Shown piece by piece: positions 25,061 through 33,789 of a stretch of DNA of 64,000 bases. Every line of letters starts with the position of its first letter. Position 1 is the stretch's first letter. The notes below the pieces were generated by a model. The model had not been told where the DNA came from, did no database searches, and was given only the letters and a program-made list of their open reading frames with translations. A program made the position numbers and the translations under genes. The DNA is from Micromonospora halotolerans (GTDB lineage Bacteria; Actinomycetota; Actinomycetes; Mycobacteriales; Micromonosporaceae). The DNA lies in NCBI RefSeq assembly GCF_032108445.1, contig NZ_CP134876.1:6386001-6450000 (forward strand), read 5' to 3'.

Positions 25061-25899
25061 TGACCACGGTCGAGGCGAACGGCGTCACGCTCGGGGTCGA
25101 GCACTTCGGCGACCCGGCGGCGCCCCTCGTGCTGCTCGCGGGCGGCACGACCATGCTCTCCTGGCCCGACGCACTCTGCGAGGCGCTCGCGCACGGCGGG
25201 CGCCACGTGGTGCGGTACGACCTGCGCGATTCCGGCGCGTCGACCACCGTCGACCCCGACGCTCCGGCGTATACGCTGCGCGATCTCGCCGCCGACGCCG
25301 CGGCCCTCGCCCGCGAACTCGACGGCCGGCCGGCGCATCTGGCGGGCATCGGGGTCGGCGGGATGGTCGCCCAGGTCGCCGCGCTCGACCACCCGGACGC
25401 GTTCTCGGCGCTCACGCTCGTCGGAACGCGGCCCGTCGCTCCAGGCCCGGTAGATGACGACCTGCCGGACCACGACGCGGCGACGATGGGCCGGCTGTTC
25501 TCGCGAGCGATGCCCGACTGGTCCGACCGCGCCGCGGTGGCCGAATTCGCCGCCGGAGGCGCGGAGATCCTCGGCAACGATCCCGCCGCCGCGCGCGCGA
25601 CCGCCGCGCGCACATGGGACCGCACGCCGGGCACCGAGCCCGCGGTACAGGTGGCCAACCAGTTGGGCACGGTGTTCGCCAAGCTCGACTGCACGCCGCG
25701 CTGGCGCGAGCGGCTGTCCGAGCTCACGCTCCCGACGCTGGTGGTGCACGGTCGCCGCGACCCGTTCTTCCCGGTCGGCAACGGCGAAGCGCTCGCCCGC
25801 GAGATCCCTGGAGCGCGGCTGCTCGTGCTCGAAGGGGCCGCGACGGCGATCCCCGATGCGGCCGCCGGTGAGGTCGCGGCGGCGATGCTGGCGCTGTAG
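25060..25899 (+). CDS. alpha/beta-hydrolase-fold protein lacking the nucleophile
   Basis: 279 residues. The fold is clear: PLVLLAGGTTMLSWPD (oxyanion strand), RYDLRDSGAST, and HLAGIGVGGMVAQVAAL (94-110) at the nucleophile elbow. The expected G-x-S-x-G reads G-I-G-V-G, so Gly98 replaces the catalytic Ser. The acidic strand is present (TLVVHGRRDPFFPVGN), but the segment that should hold the catalytic His reads LEGAATAIPDAAAGE without His. Two of three catalytic residues are therefore missing, and a classical esterase mechanism is unlikely. It might be a binding protein or a recently inactivated enzyme. ATG 25060 is the second codon of a GTG-ATG pair. Confidence 0.7.
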   Translation: MTTVEANGVTLGVEHFGDPAAPLVLLAGGTTMLSWPDALCEALAHGGRHVVRYDLRDSGASTTVDPDAPAYTLRDLAADAAALARELDGRPAHLAGIGVGGMVAQVAALDHPDAFSALTLVGTRPVAPGPVDDDLPDHDAATMGRLFSRAMPDWSDRAAVAEFAAGGAEILGNDPAAARATAARTWDRTPGTEPAVQVANQLGTVFAKLDCTPRWRERLSELTLPTLVVHGRRDPFFPVGNGEALAREIPGARLLVLEGAATAIPDAAAGEVAAAMLAL

Positions 25900-25979
25900 G
25901 TCTCCCCGGCGGCAACCTGCGGGTCGACTACATCGACTGCCGCGTCATGCACCCGTCCGCCTTGTTCGCACTCCGAAGC

Positions 25980-26180
25980 AATTCGACCCGCCAGTCACCT
26001 ATCGGATCATCGCCGCCGAGGGCACCACCAACGCCTCGACCGTCGGCTACCTGCTCCCGGTGGTCTCGGTGGCGCTGGGGGCCATCGTGCTCGACGAGGG
26101 CTTCAACCTCCGGGTCGCCGCCGGGATGGTGGTCGTGCTCGTCGGCGTCGGCCTGACCCGCCGGCCCACGGGTGGCGCCC
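25980..26180 (+). pseudogene. C-terminal remnant of an EamA-type (DMT superfamily) transporter
   Basis: About 60 codons in one frame give YRIIAAEGTTNASTVGYL, then LPVVSVALGAIVLDE, then VAAGMVVVLVGVGLTRR. This is the last two helices of an EamA drug/metabolite exporter. The remaining eight helices are absent, since the alpha/beta hydrolase gene ends just 80 bases upstream. A truncated leftover. Confidence 0.6.
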
Positions 26181-26250
26181 AGGTGTGCCGCGACCACGAG
26201 CGTGCCGCGCGCCGCGGAGCTGCGGCGGGCGGCACGGCTCGCGCGCCAGG

Positions 26251-27177
26251 TCAGGAGATGACCACGTCGCTGTAGTAGTAGCGCAGAATCGCCTGGTAGC
26301 TCTTGCCCGAGTTCGCGAGATCACGCGAGCCGTACTGCGACAGCCAGTCCCCGGTCACCCAGCCACCGCACGCAGTCGTGGTCGCGCAGTAGTGCGCCTG
26401 CAGGATGTTGCCGCTGCGGGTCATCCGGGTGGACCAGGTGCGGTCCACCGCGCCGGACGTCGACGCCTGCGCCGACGACGGCCGGTAGACCTGGTCGCCG
26501 GTGTCGTCACGGACGTCATAGCACTGTCCGCCGGGGGTCTTGCGGGTCGAGTGCAGCGCCCAGTACCAGCCGTAGCTCTTGACGGCTACGGCTCCGGCCT
26601 CCAGCGAGGCGCTCGGCCAGCTCGACACCCACTCGTTCGGGAGGACGTTCTTGACGTACGTCTTGAAGTCGACCCGGTCGACTCGCCCGAGGCTGACCCG
26701 GTAGACCAGGATGGTGTTCGGCAGCGTGCTGTTGGTGCCGTCCGTGCTGCAGCCCGTCGGCCCGCTCAGCAGTTCGTGCGAGGCGTTGTTGTTCTTCAGC
26801 GTGACGTTGAGGTTGCCCTTCGCACCGGCGGCGAAGTCCTGGCTCGCGCCGGCGAAGTTGCTGTTGAAGTAGACGCGCACGGTCTTGCCGGTCCGGTTCC
26901 ACACCGACGCGGCGTTGTTCTTCACGCACACGCCCTGGCCCGCGCCCGTACCTTTGAAGTCGTAGCAGGTCGGCTGGGTCGTGCCGTAGTCGTCCAGGGA
27001 GTCGGTGAAGTCGGAGACCGAGCCGGCCTGGTTGCTGTTGTAGTAGTAGCAGAACTCGCCACTGTCGCAGCCCCCGTCGCGGGCGGCGGCGGACGCCGCG
27101 CCCGGCGCCACCGTGACGCCGACGAGCGCCGCCACCAGGACCGCCAGGATGGCCGGAAAGGTTCTCAGGATGGTCAT
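26251..27177 (-). CDS. secreted I36-domain protein with SpoIID-like catalytic domain
   Basis: 308 residues. Signal peptide to about residue 31, then a peptidase-inhibitor family I36 domain (37-135) with Cys pairs and the FCYYYNSNQAGSVSDF and VYFNSNFAGASQDFAAG repeats. Residues 160-308 match the SpoIID/LytB domain: GRVDRVDFKTYVKNVLPNEW, LEAGAVAVKSYGWYWA, QCYDVRDDTGDQVY. SpoIID is a lytic transglycosylase acting on peptidoglycan. The I36 half is a close paralogue of the I36 half encoded by the next gene upstream on this strand, and the two arose by tandem duplication. ATG 27177 is chosen because it begins the signal peptide. Confidence 0.75.
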   Translation of the reverse strand: MTILRTFPAILAVLVAALVGVTVAPGAASAAARDGGCDSGEFCYYYNSNQAGSVSDFTDSLDDYGTTQPTCYDFKGTGAGQGVCVKNNAASVWNRTGKTVRVYFNSNFAGASQDFAAGAKGNLNVTLKNNNASHELLSGPTGCSTDGTNSTLPNTILVYRVSLGRVDRVDFKTYVKNVLPNEWVSSWPSASLEAGAVAVKSYGWYWALHSTRKTPGGQCYDVRDDTGDQVYRPSSAQASTSGAVDRTWSTRMTRSGNILQAHYCATTTACGGWVTGDWLSQYGSRDLANSGKSYQAILRYYYSDVVIS

Positions 27178-27258
27178 CCGTGGTCGCCGATCAGCAGTGG
27201 AGCGTGTGCGGGAAGCGGGCTGGGCGCCGCTCAGGTGCACCTGTGAGCGCATGCCGGG

Positions 27259-28038
27259 TCACCAGCCGCTCGGGACGTAGGCCCAGCCCAGGTAGTCGGA
27301 CCGGTCCCGGAACGTGTTGGTCTGGTAGACGCTCGGCCCAGTGCTGATGGCGCTGTTGCCGCCGATGGAGAGCATGACGTGCCCGGCCGACGTGGTGGAC
27401 GTGAAGAACACCGCCGTTCCGGCGGGCGGCACCGAGCCGGTGTGAATGCGCCCGTTGTCTTTCTGCCACTGGTAGTGCGTGCGGGCCGTGGCGAACCGTC
27501 CGCTGGTGCCGAACGCCCGCTCGACGAACAGCTCGCACTGGTTGTTCCAGTCAGTGTGCCCGAGCCGTGCCTTCGCGAACGCGACGGCCTCGGCCGCGCG
27601 CGGGTCGGCCGGGTAGGTGCCGCTGGTGCCGCCGATGTTGTGCGAGGCGTTGTTGTTCTTCAACGTCGCGTTGAGGTTGGCCTTCGCCCCGGCCGCGAAC
27701 GACTGGCTCGCACCGGCGAAGTTGCTGTTGTAGTAGACCACCACGGTCTTGCTGGTGCGGTTCCACACCGACGCGGCGTTGTTCTTCACGCACAGGCCCT
27801 GGCCTGCGCCGGCACCCTTGAACTCGTAGCAGGACGGCTGGGTCGTGCCGTAGTCCTCGATCGACCCGGTGAAGTCCGAGATGGAGCCGGCGTAGTTGCT
27901 GTTGTAGAAGTAGCAGAACTCGCCGCTGTCGCAGACCCCGTCCCGAGACGCCGCCTGGGCCGGCGAGGCGACAGTCAGGATGGAGGTGGTCATGGCGAGC
28001 GCTGCGCCGACGACGGCGAGGTTCTTGCGAATGTTCAT
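27259..28038 (-). CDS. secreted I36-domain protein with NlpC/P60-CHAP-like domain
   Basis: 259 residues. Signal peptide ends near PAQAA (30). The I36 domain (35-135) reads FCYFYNSNYAGSISDF and VYYNSNFAGASQSF. The C-terminal half has papain-like residues: Cys168 in NNQCELFVERAFG and His220 in SAGHVMLSIGG, suggesting a cell-wall amidase or endopeptidase of the NlpC/P60-CHAP group. It lies 53 bases upstream of the previously listed gene (start 28038, same strand), so the pair shares an ancestor for the I36 module but not for the catalytic module. Alternatively I36 could inhibit a co-secreted protease. Confidence 0.75.
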   Translation of the reverse strand: MNIRKNLAVVGAALAMTTSILTVASPAQAASRDGVCDSGEFCYFYNSNYAGSISDFTGSIEDYGTTQPSCYEFKGAGAGQGLCVKNNAASVWNRTSKTVVVYYNSNFAGASQSFAAGAKANLNATLKNNNASHNIGGTSGTYPADPRAAEAVAFAKARLGHTDWNNQCELFVERAFGTSGRFATARTHYQWQKDNGRIHTGSVPPAGTAVFFTSTTSAGHVMLSIGGNSAISTGPSVYQTNTFRDRSDYLGWAYVPSGW

Positions 28039-28090
28039 GGTGTCCTCTCGTGGACAGTGAGCGATGGTTGTGGATCGGGTCGGGTGCGGG

Positions 28091-28954
28091 TCACTGCCCA
28101 CGCTGGTACTGCTCCCAGGTCAGGATCGGAACCTGAGGGCCGTTGTCCGGGCCACGGTTGGCCAGGCCGTTCATGCCGAGGTAGTAGTCGCCGACCTGGT
28201 GCTGCGCCTGGCTGGACAGGTCCGTGTCGTTGATCGCCGCGGCGTGGATGTGCCACGGCCAGTCACCCTGACTGGGGTCACGGACCCAGGCGGCGAAGCC
28301 GACCTGGCGCAGAGCTCGGGCGACGGCGGTGCGCTTGGCCGCGGTCATGCCGGTGACCGCGATGTCCACCACGCCCCCGCCGTCGTGCGTACCGGCCGAG
28401 GTCGGGTCGCCCCCGGGGTTGTACGAGCCCTGCTCGAGCACCAGGGTGGAGCCGAGCAGACGCTGGGCCTCGGCCAGCATCGCCTGGGTGCGGGCGTTGA
28501 CGACGTACCCGTCACGCTGGACCTTCGCGCCCGGGCCGATCGTCTTGACGACGGTGTAGCGGTTGAGCCCGAGCTTCGTCAGCGAGGTCGTGCCGGGCAG
28601 CCCGTTCGCGGCCAGGCCGGTGTAGCCGAGCGAGCGCTGGTAGGCCGCGTACGCCGCGACGGTCTGGGTGCCGAAGTAGCCGTCGACCCACTGCGCGTCC
28701 AGCAGGTTCGACGCCTGGAGCGCCTGCTCCACGGCGAGCACGGAACTCTTCGCGCCCGGGGTCAGTGTGCTGTCGGCACGGCGGGGGTCGATCTGGGCGG
28801 CCAGGACGGTGGCCTCCATGTCCACGACAGGCCGCGCGGCCGTGGTGACGGTCCGCTGCGCTGTGGCGCCGGATGTCGCGGCCCACGCGTGGGCCGGAGC
28901 GCCGACGGCCACGCAGAGCGCGGCGAGCCCGACGGTCAACCAGGGACGTTGCAA
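28091..28954 (-). CDS. secreted peptidoglycan-binding M15-type (D-Ala-D-Ala carboxypeptidase-like) protein
   Basis: 287 residues from TTG 28954, supported by GAGGAGG nine bases upstream. The alternative start at 29002 lacks such a site. A signal peptide is followed by DMEATVLAAQIDPRRA, then a peptidoglycan-binding-like repeat (WVDGYFGTQTVAAYAAYQRSLGYTG). The catalytic region shows a zinc-type pattern: AGTHDGGGVVDIAV (His and Asp) and WPWHIHA (HxH). M15 enzymes trim peptidoglycan stem peptides. The DMEA-IDPRR segment recurs in the secreted protein at 35013, which points to local exchange of N-terminal parts. Confidence 0.7.
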   Translation of the reverse strand: MQRPWLTVGLAALCVAVGAPAHAWAATSGATAQRTVTTAARPVVDMEATVLAAQIDPRRADSTLTPGAKSSVLAVEQALQASNLLDAQWVDGYFGTQTVAAYAAYQRSLGYTGLAANGLPGTTSLTKLGLNRYTVVKTIGPGAKVQRDGYVVNARTQAMLAEAQRLLGSTLVLEQGSYNPGGDPTSAGTHDGGGVVDIAVTGMTAAKRTAVARALRQVGFAAWVRDPSQGDWPWHIHAAAINDTDLSSQAQHQVGDYYLGMNGLANRGPDNGPQVPILTWEQYQRGQ

Positions 28955-29218
28955 GGTCGGTCCTCCTCGTAGCTGGTGAGTCTCGTTCGGAACGGACATC
29001 ACCCTGCGAGAGGAGACGTGCTGTTCGGTACCCCCGGCGCCCTGTCAGATCCGTCAGGCCCTCACCGACCTCGATGAATGCGGTGTTGTCAGGTTGGACG
29101 GCGCCCGGGGCTGACATCGAGCGGTCGCCCGCTGACACCGGGCGGGGCGACCCGGGACCCGGCAGATCGACCGGGGCGGCGGCACGGCGGGCTTGACCGC
29201 GGCCGCCGCCGGGGGCGC

Positions 29219-30262
29219 TCAGGCGATGACGGTGACCATGAAGTACACCGGCCGGCGGGTGGGAAAGTACTCCTGCCCGTGCTCGTCGACCATCTTCCAG
29301 CTGACCCAGCACTTCCCTGGGCGGTTCGGCGCGGTGACCACCACACTGATCATCACCTGCTCGCCGGGGGGCGTGTCGCCGATCGCCACCCGGTCCGGTG
29401 TCCGGCAATCGTCATCGTCAGCGGTGGGGTTCGTCCGCGCGAGGAAGCGGTTGTGCCAGTCGACCGATCCCACGTTCTTGAGCGCCCACACCTTCTCGAA
29501 TCGGGCGTTCACCTTCACCCGCGTACCGTCGGGGATGGTGATGTCGGCGACGAACTTGCTCGAGTCGCCGGGAATCAACGCGTCCGAGAACGCCGGCGGC
29601 GACGGGGACTGAGAGGCGGCCACGGCGCCCGAGCCGCCCGGGGACGACCGGCCGCGGACGGCGAAGCCCAGGGCGGCGACCAACGCCACCACCACCACCA
29701 CGGTCGCCGCGGCGGCGAGCCACGGCAGGGGGTGCCGTCGCGCACCCGCGACGTCGTCCTGCACGGCCGGCAGGTGCTCCGCGACCCGCAGCGCGCGTGG
29801 GCCCGCCGGCACGAGGTCGGCGGACGTGGCGACGCCGGACACGACGGGCCCACCGGCCGCCGCAGAGTTCACGGCGCGGGACGTCTCGGCGGCCACGACG
29901 CGAGTCGTCGCAGCATCGGAAATGCCGGCCCTGGTCGGGGAATCGGTGTCGACCGGTGTCGGGGAGTCGTCCGGAGCGGCGTGGACTGTTCCCGAGCGCT
30001 GAGCATCCTCCCAGCGGCACCGCCACTGGGCCTCGTCGGCCTCGCAGGCCCGGACGAACTCGCGCGTGGTCTCCCACGAGGGAAACCTGGTCCCGGCGGC
30101 AGCCTCGTGCAGCGTCGTGTGCGAGATCCGGCCCGACCGCCCGGCCATCTTCCGGAACGACGGGTTGCCCACGCCGGTCCGCAGTGTCCGCAGCTGTTCG
30201 GCGAATTTCTCGGCGGCCACGCGGTCCGGACCTAACTCACCCGCAGCACGCTGGTTGTCCAT
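29219..30262 (-). CDS. XRE-type HTH transmembrane protein with NBR1-like Ig (FW) domain
   Basis: 347 residues. N-terminal helix-turn-helix region (AEKFAEQLRTLR, ISHTTLHEAAAG, FPSWETTREFVRAC) in the cytosol, a linker, one transmembrane helix (LPWLAAAATVVVVVALVAALGFAV, about 180-205) and an extracellular C-terminal beta-sandwich. That domain matches the NBR1-type four-tryptophan Ig fold, with FEKVWALKNVGSVDWHNRF, GEQVMISVVVTAPNRPGKCWVSWKMVDEHGQEYF. Actinobacterial proteins of this layout are uncharacterised; the topology suggests a one-component sensor. It lies among secreted cell-wall proteins, which might be sensed or regulated. Confidence 0.7.
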   Translation of the reverse strand: MDNQRAAGELGPDRVAAEKFAEQLRTLRTGVGNPSFRKMAGRSGRISHTTLHEAAAGTRFPSWETTREFVRACEADEAQWRCRWEDAQRSGTVHAAPDDSPTPVDTDSPTRAGISDAATTRVVAAETSRAVNSAAAGGPVVSGVATSADLVPAGPRALRVAEHLPAVQDDVAGARRHPLPWLAAAATVVVVVALVAALGFAVRGRSSPGGSGAVAASQSPSPPAFSDALIPGDSSKFVADITIPDGTRVKVNARFEKVWALKNVGSVDWHNRFLARTNPTADDDDCRTPDRVAIGDTPPGEQVMISVVVTAPNRPGKCWVSWKMVDEHGQEYFPTRRPVYFMVTVIA

Positions 30263-30397
30263 GTGTCCCCCATGTCAGACGCCGGCGTCAGACGTTGTCA
30301 GAGCGTGTAAGAGGCTACCGAACGGCGTCGTCGGTCATCAATGTCGTGGACGACGACACCGGGCGCGAAGATCCCGGTGCGCTGAAGGAGATCATCG

Positions 30398-30817
30398 ATG
30401 AAGAGCCTTTCCCGACGTGGGATCCGCTTCCTCGCCGCTGCCGGGCTGGCGGTGCCCGCCGCGCTGGCGTTTGCCGGACCCGCCCATGCCGCCGAGACCA
30501 ACCCGCACTGCGCGAGCTCGGTGCAGATCGGCGCGACGGCGTACGTCACCGTCGGCGGACAGACCGCCGCGTCGGTCAAGCAGTACAAGGGATGCGGCAA
30601 GAACTACGCCTACACGCACGTGTGGCAGCAGTACCGGGCCAGCCACGGCTCGTACCAGGTCTGCACCTCGATCGTGACCGGGAGCAGGCTACGCGACCTG
30701 CAGTGCTCGAGCGGCCCGGACGTCTGGTCCTCGGGCGCCAACACGCTGACGGTGTGCACCCGGGCTCTCGGCGGGATCTCCGACGTGGCGCAGAAGGAGA
30801 CCGAAGTGCGCTGCTGA
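30398..30817 (+). CDS. small secreted protein of unknown function
   Basis: 139 residues. Signal peptide ends near AHAAE (32). The mature protein has six Cys (such as NPHCASS, KGCGKN, YQVCTS, LQCSSGPDVW) likely forming disulfides. No known family. AGGAG is placed eight bases before the ATG. A truncated second copy of its 3' half lies at 34821-35004. Confidence 0.7.
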   Translation: MKSLSRRGIRFLAAAGLAVPAALAFAGPAHAAETNPHCASSVQIGATAYVTVGGQTAASVKQYKGCGKNYAYTHVWQQYRASHGSYQVCTSIVTGSRLRDLQCSSGPDVWSSGANTLTVCTRALGGISDVAQKETEVRC

Positions 30818-30832
30818 CCGGGGAACTCGACC

Positions 30833-31216
30833 TCACGCCACGCAGAACTCGTTGCCCTCGGGATCCTGCATGACGACGTGCCCCAAGGTGTCGCCGTACC
30901 ACTCCTCGCGCAGCACGGTCGCGCCGGCGGCCACCAGTTCCGGCACCTTCTGCTGGATCAGTCGTGCACGCTCGACCATGTCCCAGGGGCCTGGGCCCGC
31001 CACCCGGACGTCGATATGCATCCGGTTCTTGGCGGACTTGCCCTCGGGTACCTTCAGGAAACCAATGGCAGGTCCCCTGCCGTGCGGATCGACGATGGAC
31101 GCGTTGTCCGGCTCGTCGAAACCGGGCTCCTTGACATACCCGAGGGCGAGCGCCCAGAAGGCAGCGAGCCTCTGGGGATCGCCGGCGTCGCACCCCAGGG
31201 TCCAGTAGGTCGCCAT
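30833..31216 (-). CDS. VOC-superfamily (glyoxalase-like) protein
   Basis: 127 residues forming one vicinal-oxygen-chelate unit: LGCDAGDPQRLAAFWALALGY at the N-terminus, MHIDVRV with a candidate metal-binding His, and GHVVMQDPEGNEFCVA, the classical C-terminal signature with Glu. Family members include glyoxalases, dioxygenases and resistance proteins; the substrate is unknown. Start chosen at ATG 31216 rather than 31252, because the extra residues precede the first strand. Confidence 0.75.
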   Translation of the reverse strand: MATYWTLGCDAGDPQRLAAFWALALGYVKEPGFDEPDNASIVDPHGRGPAIGFLKVPEGKSAKNRMHIDVRVAGPGPWDMVERARLIQQKVPELVAAGATVLREEWYGDTLGHVVMQDPEGNEFCVA

Positions 31217-31476
31217 TGCGCCAACGTACGCGGGGCCAGGACCCGCTGTCATCGTCGAGGGTGTCCGAGATGAGGGTGGGCGGTGACACCGAACGCGTCG
31301 CCCAGGCGCTCTTCCGTCGCCTCCGCGCGTCGGCCCCGGACTCCTCGCCGTGCAGGACTGGATCGTGTCGCACGGCGGTCAACCAATGCAGCGGGTCGAG
31401 GACGGCCCGGACAGCCTTGTCGGGTCAGCGCCCGACGGGCACAACGCTCGGATCGACTGCATGAGTGCTCAGGCGA

Positions 31477-32001
31477 TCAAGCAGCGTCGTCGACCTGCCC
31501 GAGCCATCGACGGATCGCTGAGAAATCGGATGCGGTCAGGCCCACGTAGGGGTCGACACGTTGCAGCAGCGCCGGCACGGGGTGGTGTGCTGCTACCCAT
31601 CGCCGGTCAGCATCAGTTATCTCGTCGTCGAGCCAGACGAATGGGCGGCCGGCTGCCCACCGGGTCAGGAAGACGGTCTTCCAGTGCAGACCGTGCTCCG
31701 GATCCTCGTCGTCGTCCGGCCATTCGACGACCGGCAGGTCCGGAAGCCCGAGCGGCGGCGAGATGACCTCGTTCGCCTCCGCCATCCATGTCGTCGCCCA
31801 GACCAACTGACATCCCAGTGCCAACAGCCGCTGCCCGTCGTCTGGGTCAAGCCGGCCCAGCAGAGGGTTGCCAGTATCGTCGGGTGGCTGCACGACGGCA
31901 CCACCCAGAGTAACCTCGCGGCCAACCGGCCGGGCTTTGAACGGGATCAGCGGCCCGTCGACATCGACGAACACAAGAATGTTGTTCGCAGGGCCGGCCA
32001 T
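31477..32001 (-). CDS. HAD-superfamily hydrolase-like protein
   Basis: 174 residues. The nucleophile motif DVDGPL is at the start (LVFVDVDGPLIPF), ATTWM supplies motif II and WLDDEITDADRRWV is the acidic motif IV region, all typical of the small HAD proteins with a C1-less fold. Probably a phosphatase or phosphotransferase of unknown substrate. ATG 32001 opens the conserved strand; the frame is open further upstream. Confidence 0.7.
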   Translation of the reverse strand: MAGPANNILVFVDVDGPLIPFKARPVGREVTLGGAVVQPPDDTGNPLLGRLDPDDGQRLLALGCQLVWATTWMAEANEVISPPLGLPDLPVVEWPDDDEDPEHGLHWKTVFLTRWAAGRPFVWLDDEITDADRRWVAAHHPVPALLQRVDPYVGLTASDFSAIRRWLGQVDDAA

Positions 32002-32150
32002 CACGCTCGAATCGTATGGAATGAACGCCGTCCCCGCTCCGGGGAAGCATCCCGCGGCGTGCCGCCGGCTACCGTTCACACCACCAGCGGCCCGCGCCGT
32101 CGACACCCGCCCATAGCTGCTGACCGCGTCGCGTACGGGTGGCAGCTCGA

Positions 32151-32756
32151 TCACGGCGAAGTCGAGGGCTTGGCCTTCTGCGGGTGAATCGTCTCGTGAC
32201 GGGCCAGCATGGCGACGAACTCGGCGATCTTCCGCTCGCGGGTCTGCGCCCGTTTGACGGCATTGACGCGGTGGATGAGAGCGAACCGGTTGGTTTTGGT
32301 GAGTACGTCGAACATGGCCTGGGCGGCGGGTTCGGCGGCGATGGCGGCGAGCAGGTCGGCCGGCACCTCGGCTTCCGACGGCGGGGCGTAGGCGGCCTCC
32401 CAGCGCCCGTCCGCCTTCGCGGCCTCCACCGCGGCGCGGCCCGCAGGCTGCATTCGCCCCTCCGCCTCCAGCCGGGCCACGTGGGAGACGTTGCGTTGTG
32501 ACCAGGAACTGCGGGACCGGCGCGGGGTGAACCGGATCCAGGAGGTCTCCTCATCCCGTTTACGGGCCTGCCCGTCGATCCAGCCGAAACACAGGGCCTC
32601 GTCGACGGCCTGCTGCCAGGTCAGCGTCGTGACTGTGCCGCCCTTCCTGGTCAGGGCGAGCCAGACACCGGGCGACGTGGCGTGGTTGGCCGACAACCAC
32701 ACGCGCAGCGCGTCGGCGTCGGCGACGATCAACTCGTCCAGTTCGGCGCTCCCCAT
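32151..32756 (-). CDS. YdeI/OmpD-associated-family protein
   Basis: 201 residues, cytosolic. The pattern LRVWLSANHATSPGVWLALTRKGG, WQQAVDEALCFGWIDGQARKRDEETSWIRFTPRRSRSSWSQRN is diagnostic for the YdeI/OmpD-associated family, followed by the C-terminal NRFALIHRVNAVKRAQTRERKIAEFVAMLAR helix pair. The function is not established; relatives are implicated in antimicrobial peptide tolerance. Start and stop are unambiguous. Confidence 0.8.
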   Translation of the reverse strand: MGSAELDELIVADADALRVWLSANHATSPGVWLALTRKGGTVTTLTWQQAVDEALCFGWIDGQARKRDEETSWIRFTPRRSRSSWSQRNVSHVARLEAEGRMQPAGRAAVEAAKADGRWEAAYAPPSEAEVPADLLAAIAAEPAAQAMFDVLTKTNRFALIHRVNAVKRAQTRERKIAEFVAMLARHETIHPQKAKPSTSP

Positions 32757-32827
32757 GACGGCAGGCTACCGCTGCGCCGAGTGGGGCCGTGATCAGCTGG
32801 AGGCATCGCGGGAAATAGGATCAGGTC

Positions 32828-33769
32828 ATGCCCTTGACGGTGGATGACGTCGATCGATTCGAGCTGTCGAGGCGCCGTCTGGAGGCCATCGCCTACCGTC
32901 TCCTCGGCTCCGCGGACGAGGCGGAGGACGTCGTGCAGGAGACGTTCCTGCGCTGGCAGGCCGCCGACGTCGACCGCGTCGAGGTCCCCGAGGCTTGGCT
33001 GACGAAGGTACTCACCAACCTGTGCCTCAATCAGCTCACCTCCGCGCGGGCACGCCGCGAGACCTACGTGGGTCGATGGCTCCCCGAGCCGCTGCTGGCG
33101 GGGGACCCGATGCTCGGCCCGGCCGACACCGCTGAGCAGCGCGAATCGGTCTCGTACGCGGTCCTCACCCTCATGGAGCGCCTGTCCCCCAACGAGCGGG
33201 CCGTGTACGTGCTGCGAGAGGCCTTCGACTACCCGCACCGGGAGATCGCCGAGATCCTCGGCATCACCGAGGCCGCCAGCCAGCAGATCTTTCACCGCGC
33301 CAAGAAGCATGTCGCGTACGGCAAGGCCCGCACCGACGTCGACCAGGCCGCCGCCCGGCGGATCGCCGCGGAGTTCCTCGCGGCCGCCACCAGTGGCCGG
33401 ACCGATGAGCTCGTACGCCTGCTCACCAAGGACGCCATCTCCATCGGCGACGGCGGAGGAAAGGTTCCGGCACGCACCAGGGCGTTCGAGGGAGCCGTCG
33501 CGGTCGCGAAGTTCGTGTGGGGCCTGCTCAAGCCCGCCGAAGCGAAGCGCGCCATCGTCGGCGGCTCGCCCGAGATCTACGCCTGGACCGCCAATGGCGA
33601 ACCCGCCGTTGTGGCGGTCGTGGAGGGCCGGGTCGTCGCCATCATGTGCCTGGAGGTCACCGCCGAGGGCATCACCGCCTGCCGTACCCAGGCGAACCCC
33701 GACAAGCTCGAACGCGCGACCCAGCAATGGGCGGCGGCCAGCCATGGGGGGCCCCTGCTCATGATGTGA
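32828..33769 (+). CDS. ECF41-type (SigJ-like) RNA polymerase sigma factor
   Basis: 313 residues. Sigma-2 domain from FELSRRRLEAIAYRLLGSADEAEDVVQETFLRW, sigma-4 from LSPNERAVYVLREAFDYPHREIAEIL. The ECF41 hallmarks are present: WLPEP in the linker (84-88), then a C-terminal SnoaL-like extension of about 140 residues with DGGG and NPDKL. That extension replaces an anti-sigma factor and modulates activity. ECF41 sigma factors control an adjacent carboxymuconolactone decarboxylase, oxidoreductase or epimerase gene; here the epimerase-like gene follows. A second ECF41 lies at 44198. Confidence 0.9.
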   Translation: MPLTVDDVDRFELSRRRLEAIAYRLLGSADEAEDVVQETFLRWQAADVDRVEVPEAWLTKVLTNLCLNQLTSARARRETYVGRWLPEPLLAGDPMLGPADTAEQRESVSYAVLTLMERLSPNERAVYVLREAFDYPHREIAEILGITEAASQQIFHRAKKHVAYGKARTDVDQAAARRIAAEFLAAATSGRTDELVRLLTKDAISIGDGGGKVPARTRAFEGAVAVAKFVWGLLKPAEAKRAIVGGSPEIYAWTANGEPAVVAVVEGRVVAIMCLEVTAEGITACRTQANPDKLERATQQWAAASHGGPLLMM

Positions 33770-33789
33770 CCCGCGTCACCCTGGGCTCC

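Noticed and set aside
25900..25980. Protein-like stretch before the EamA remnant (NLRVDYIDCRVMHP)
   Set aside because: Too short to assign and not in one convincing frame with the EamA part.
31253..31476. Protein-like plus-strand stretch (MQDWIVSHGGQPMQRVED) between VOC and HAD genes
   Set aside because: Short, no start signal, no family; cannot be separated from chance.
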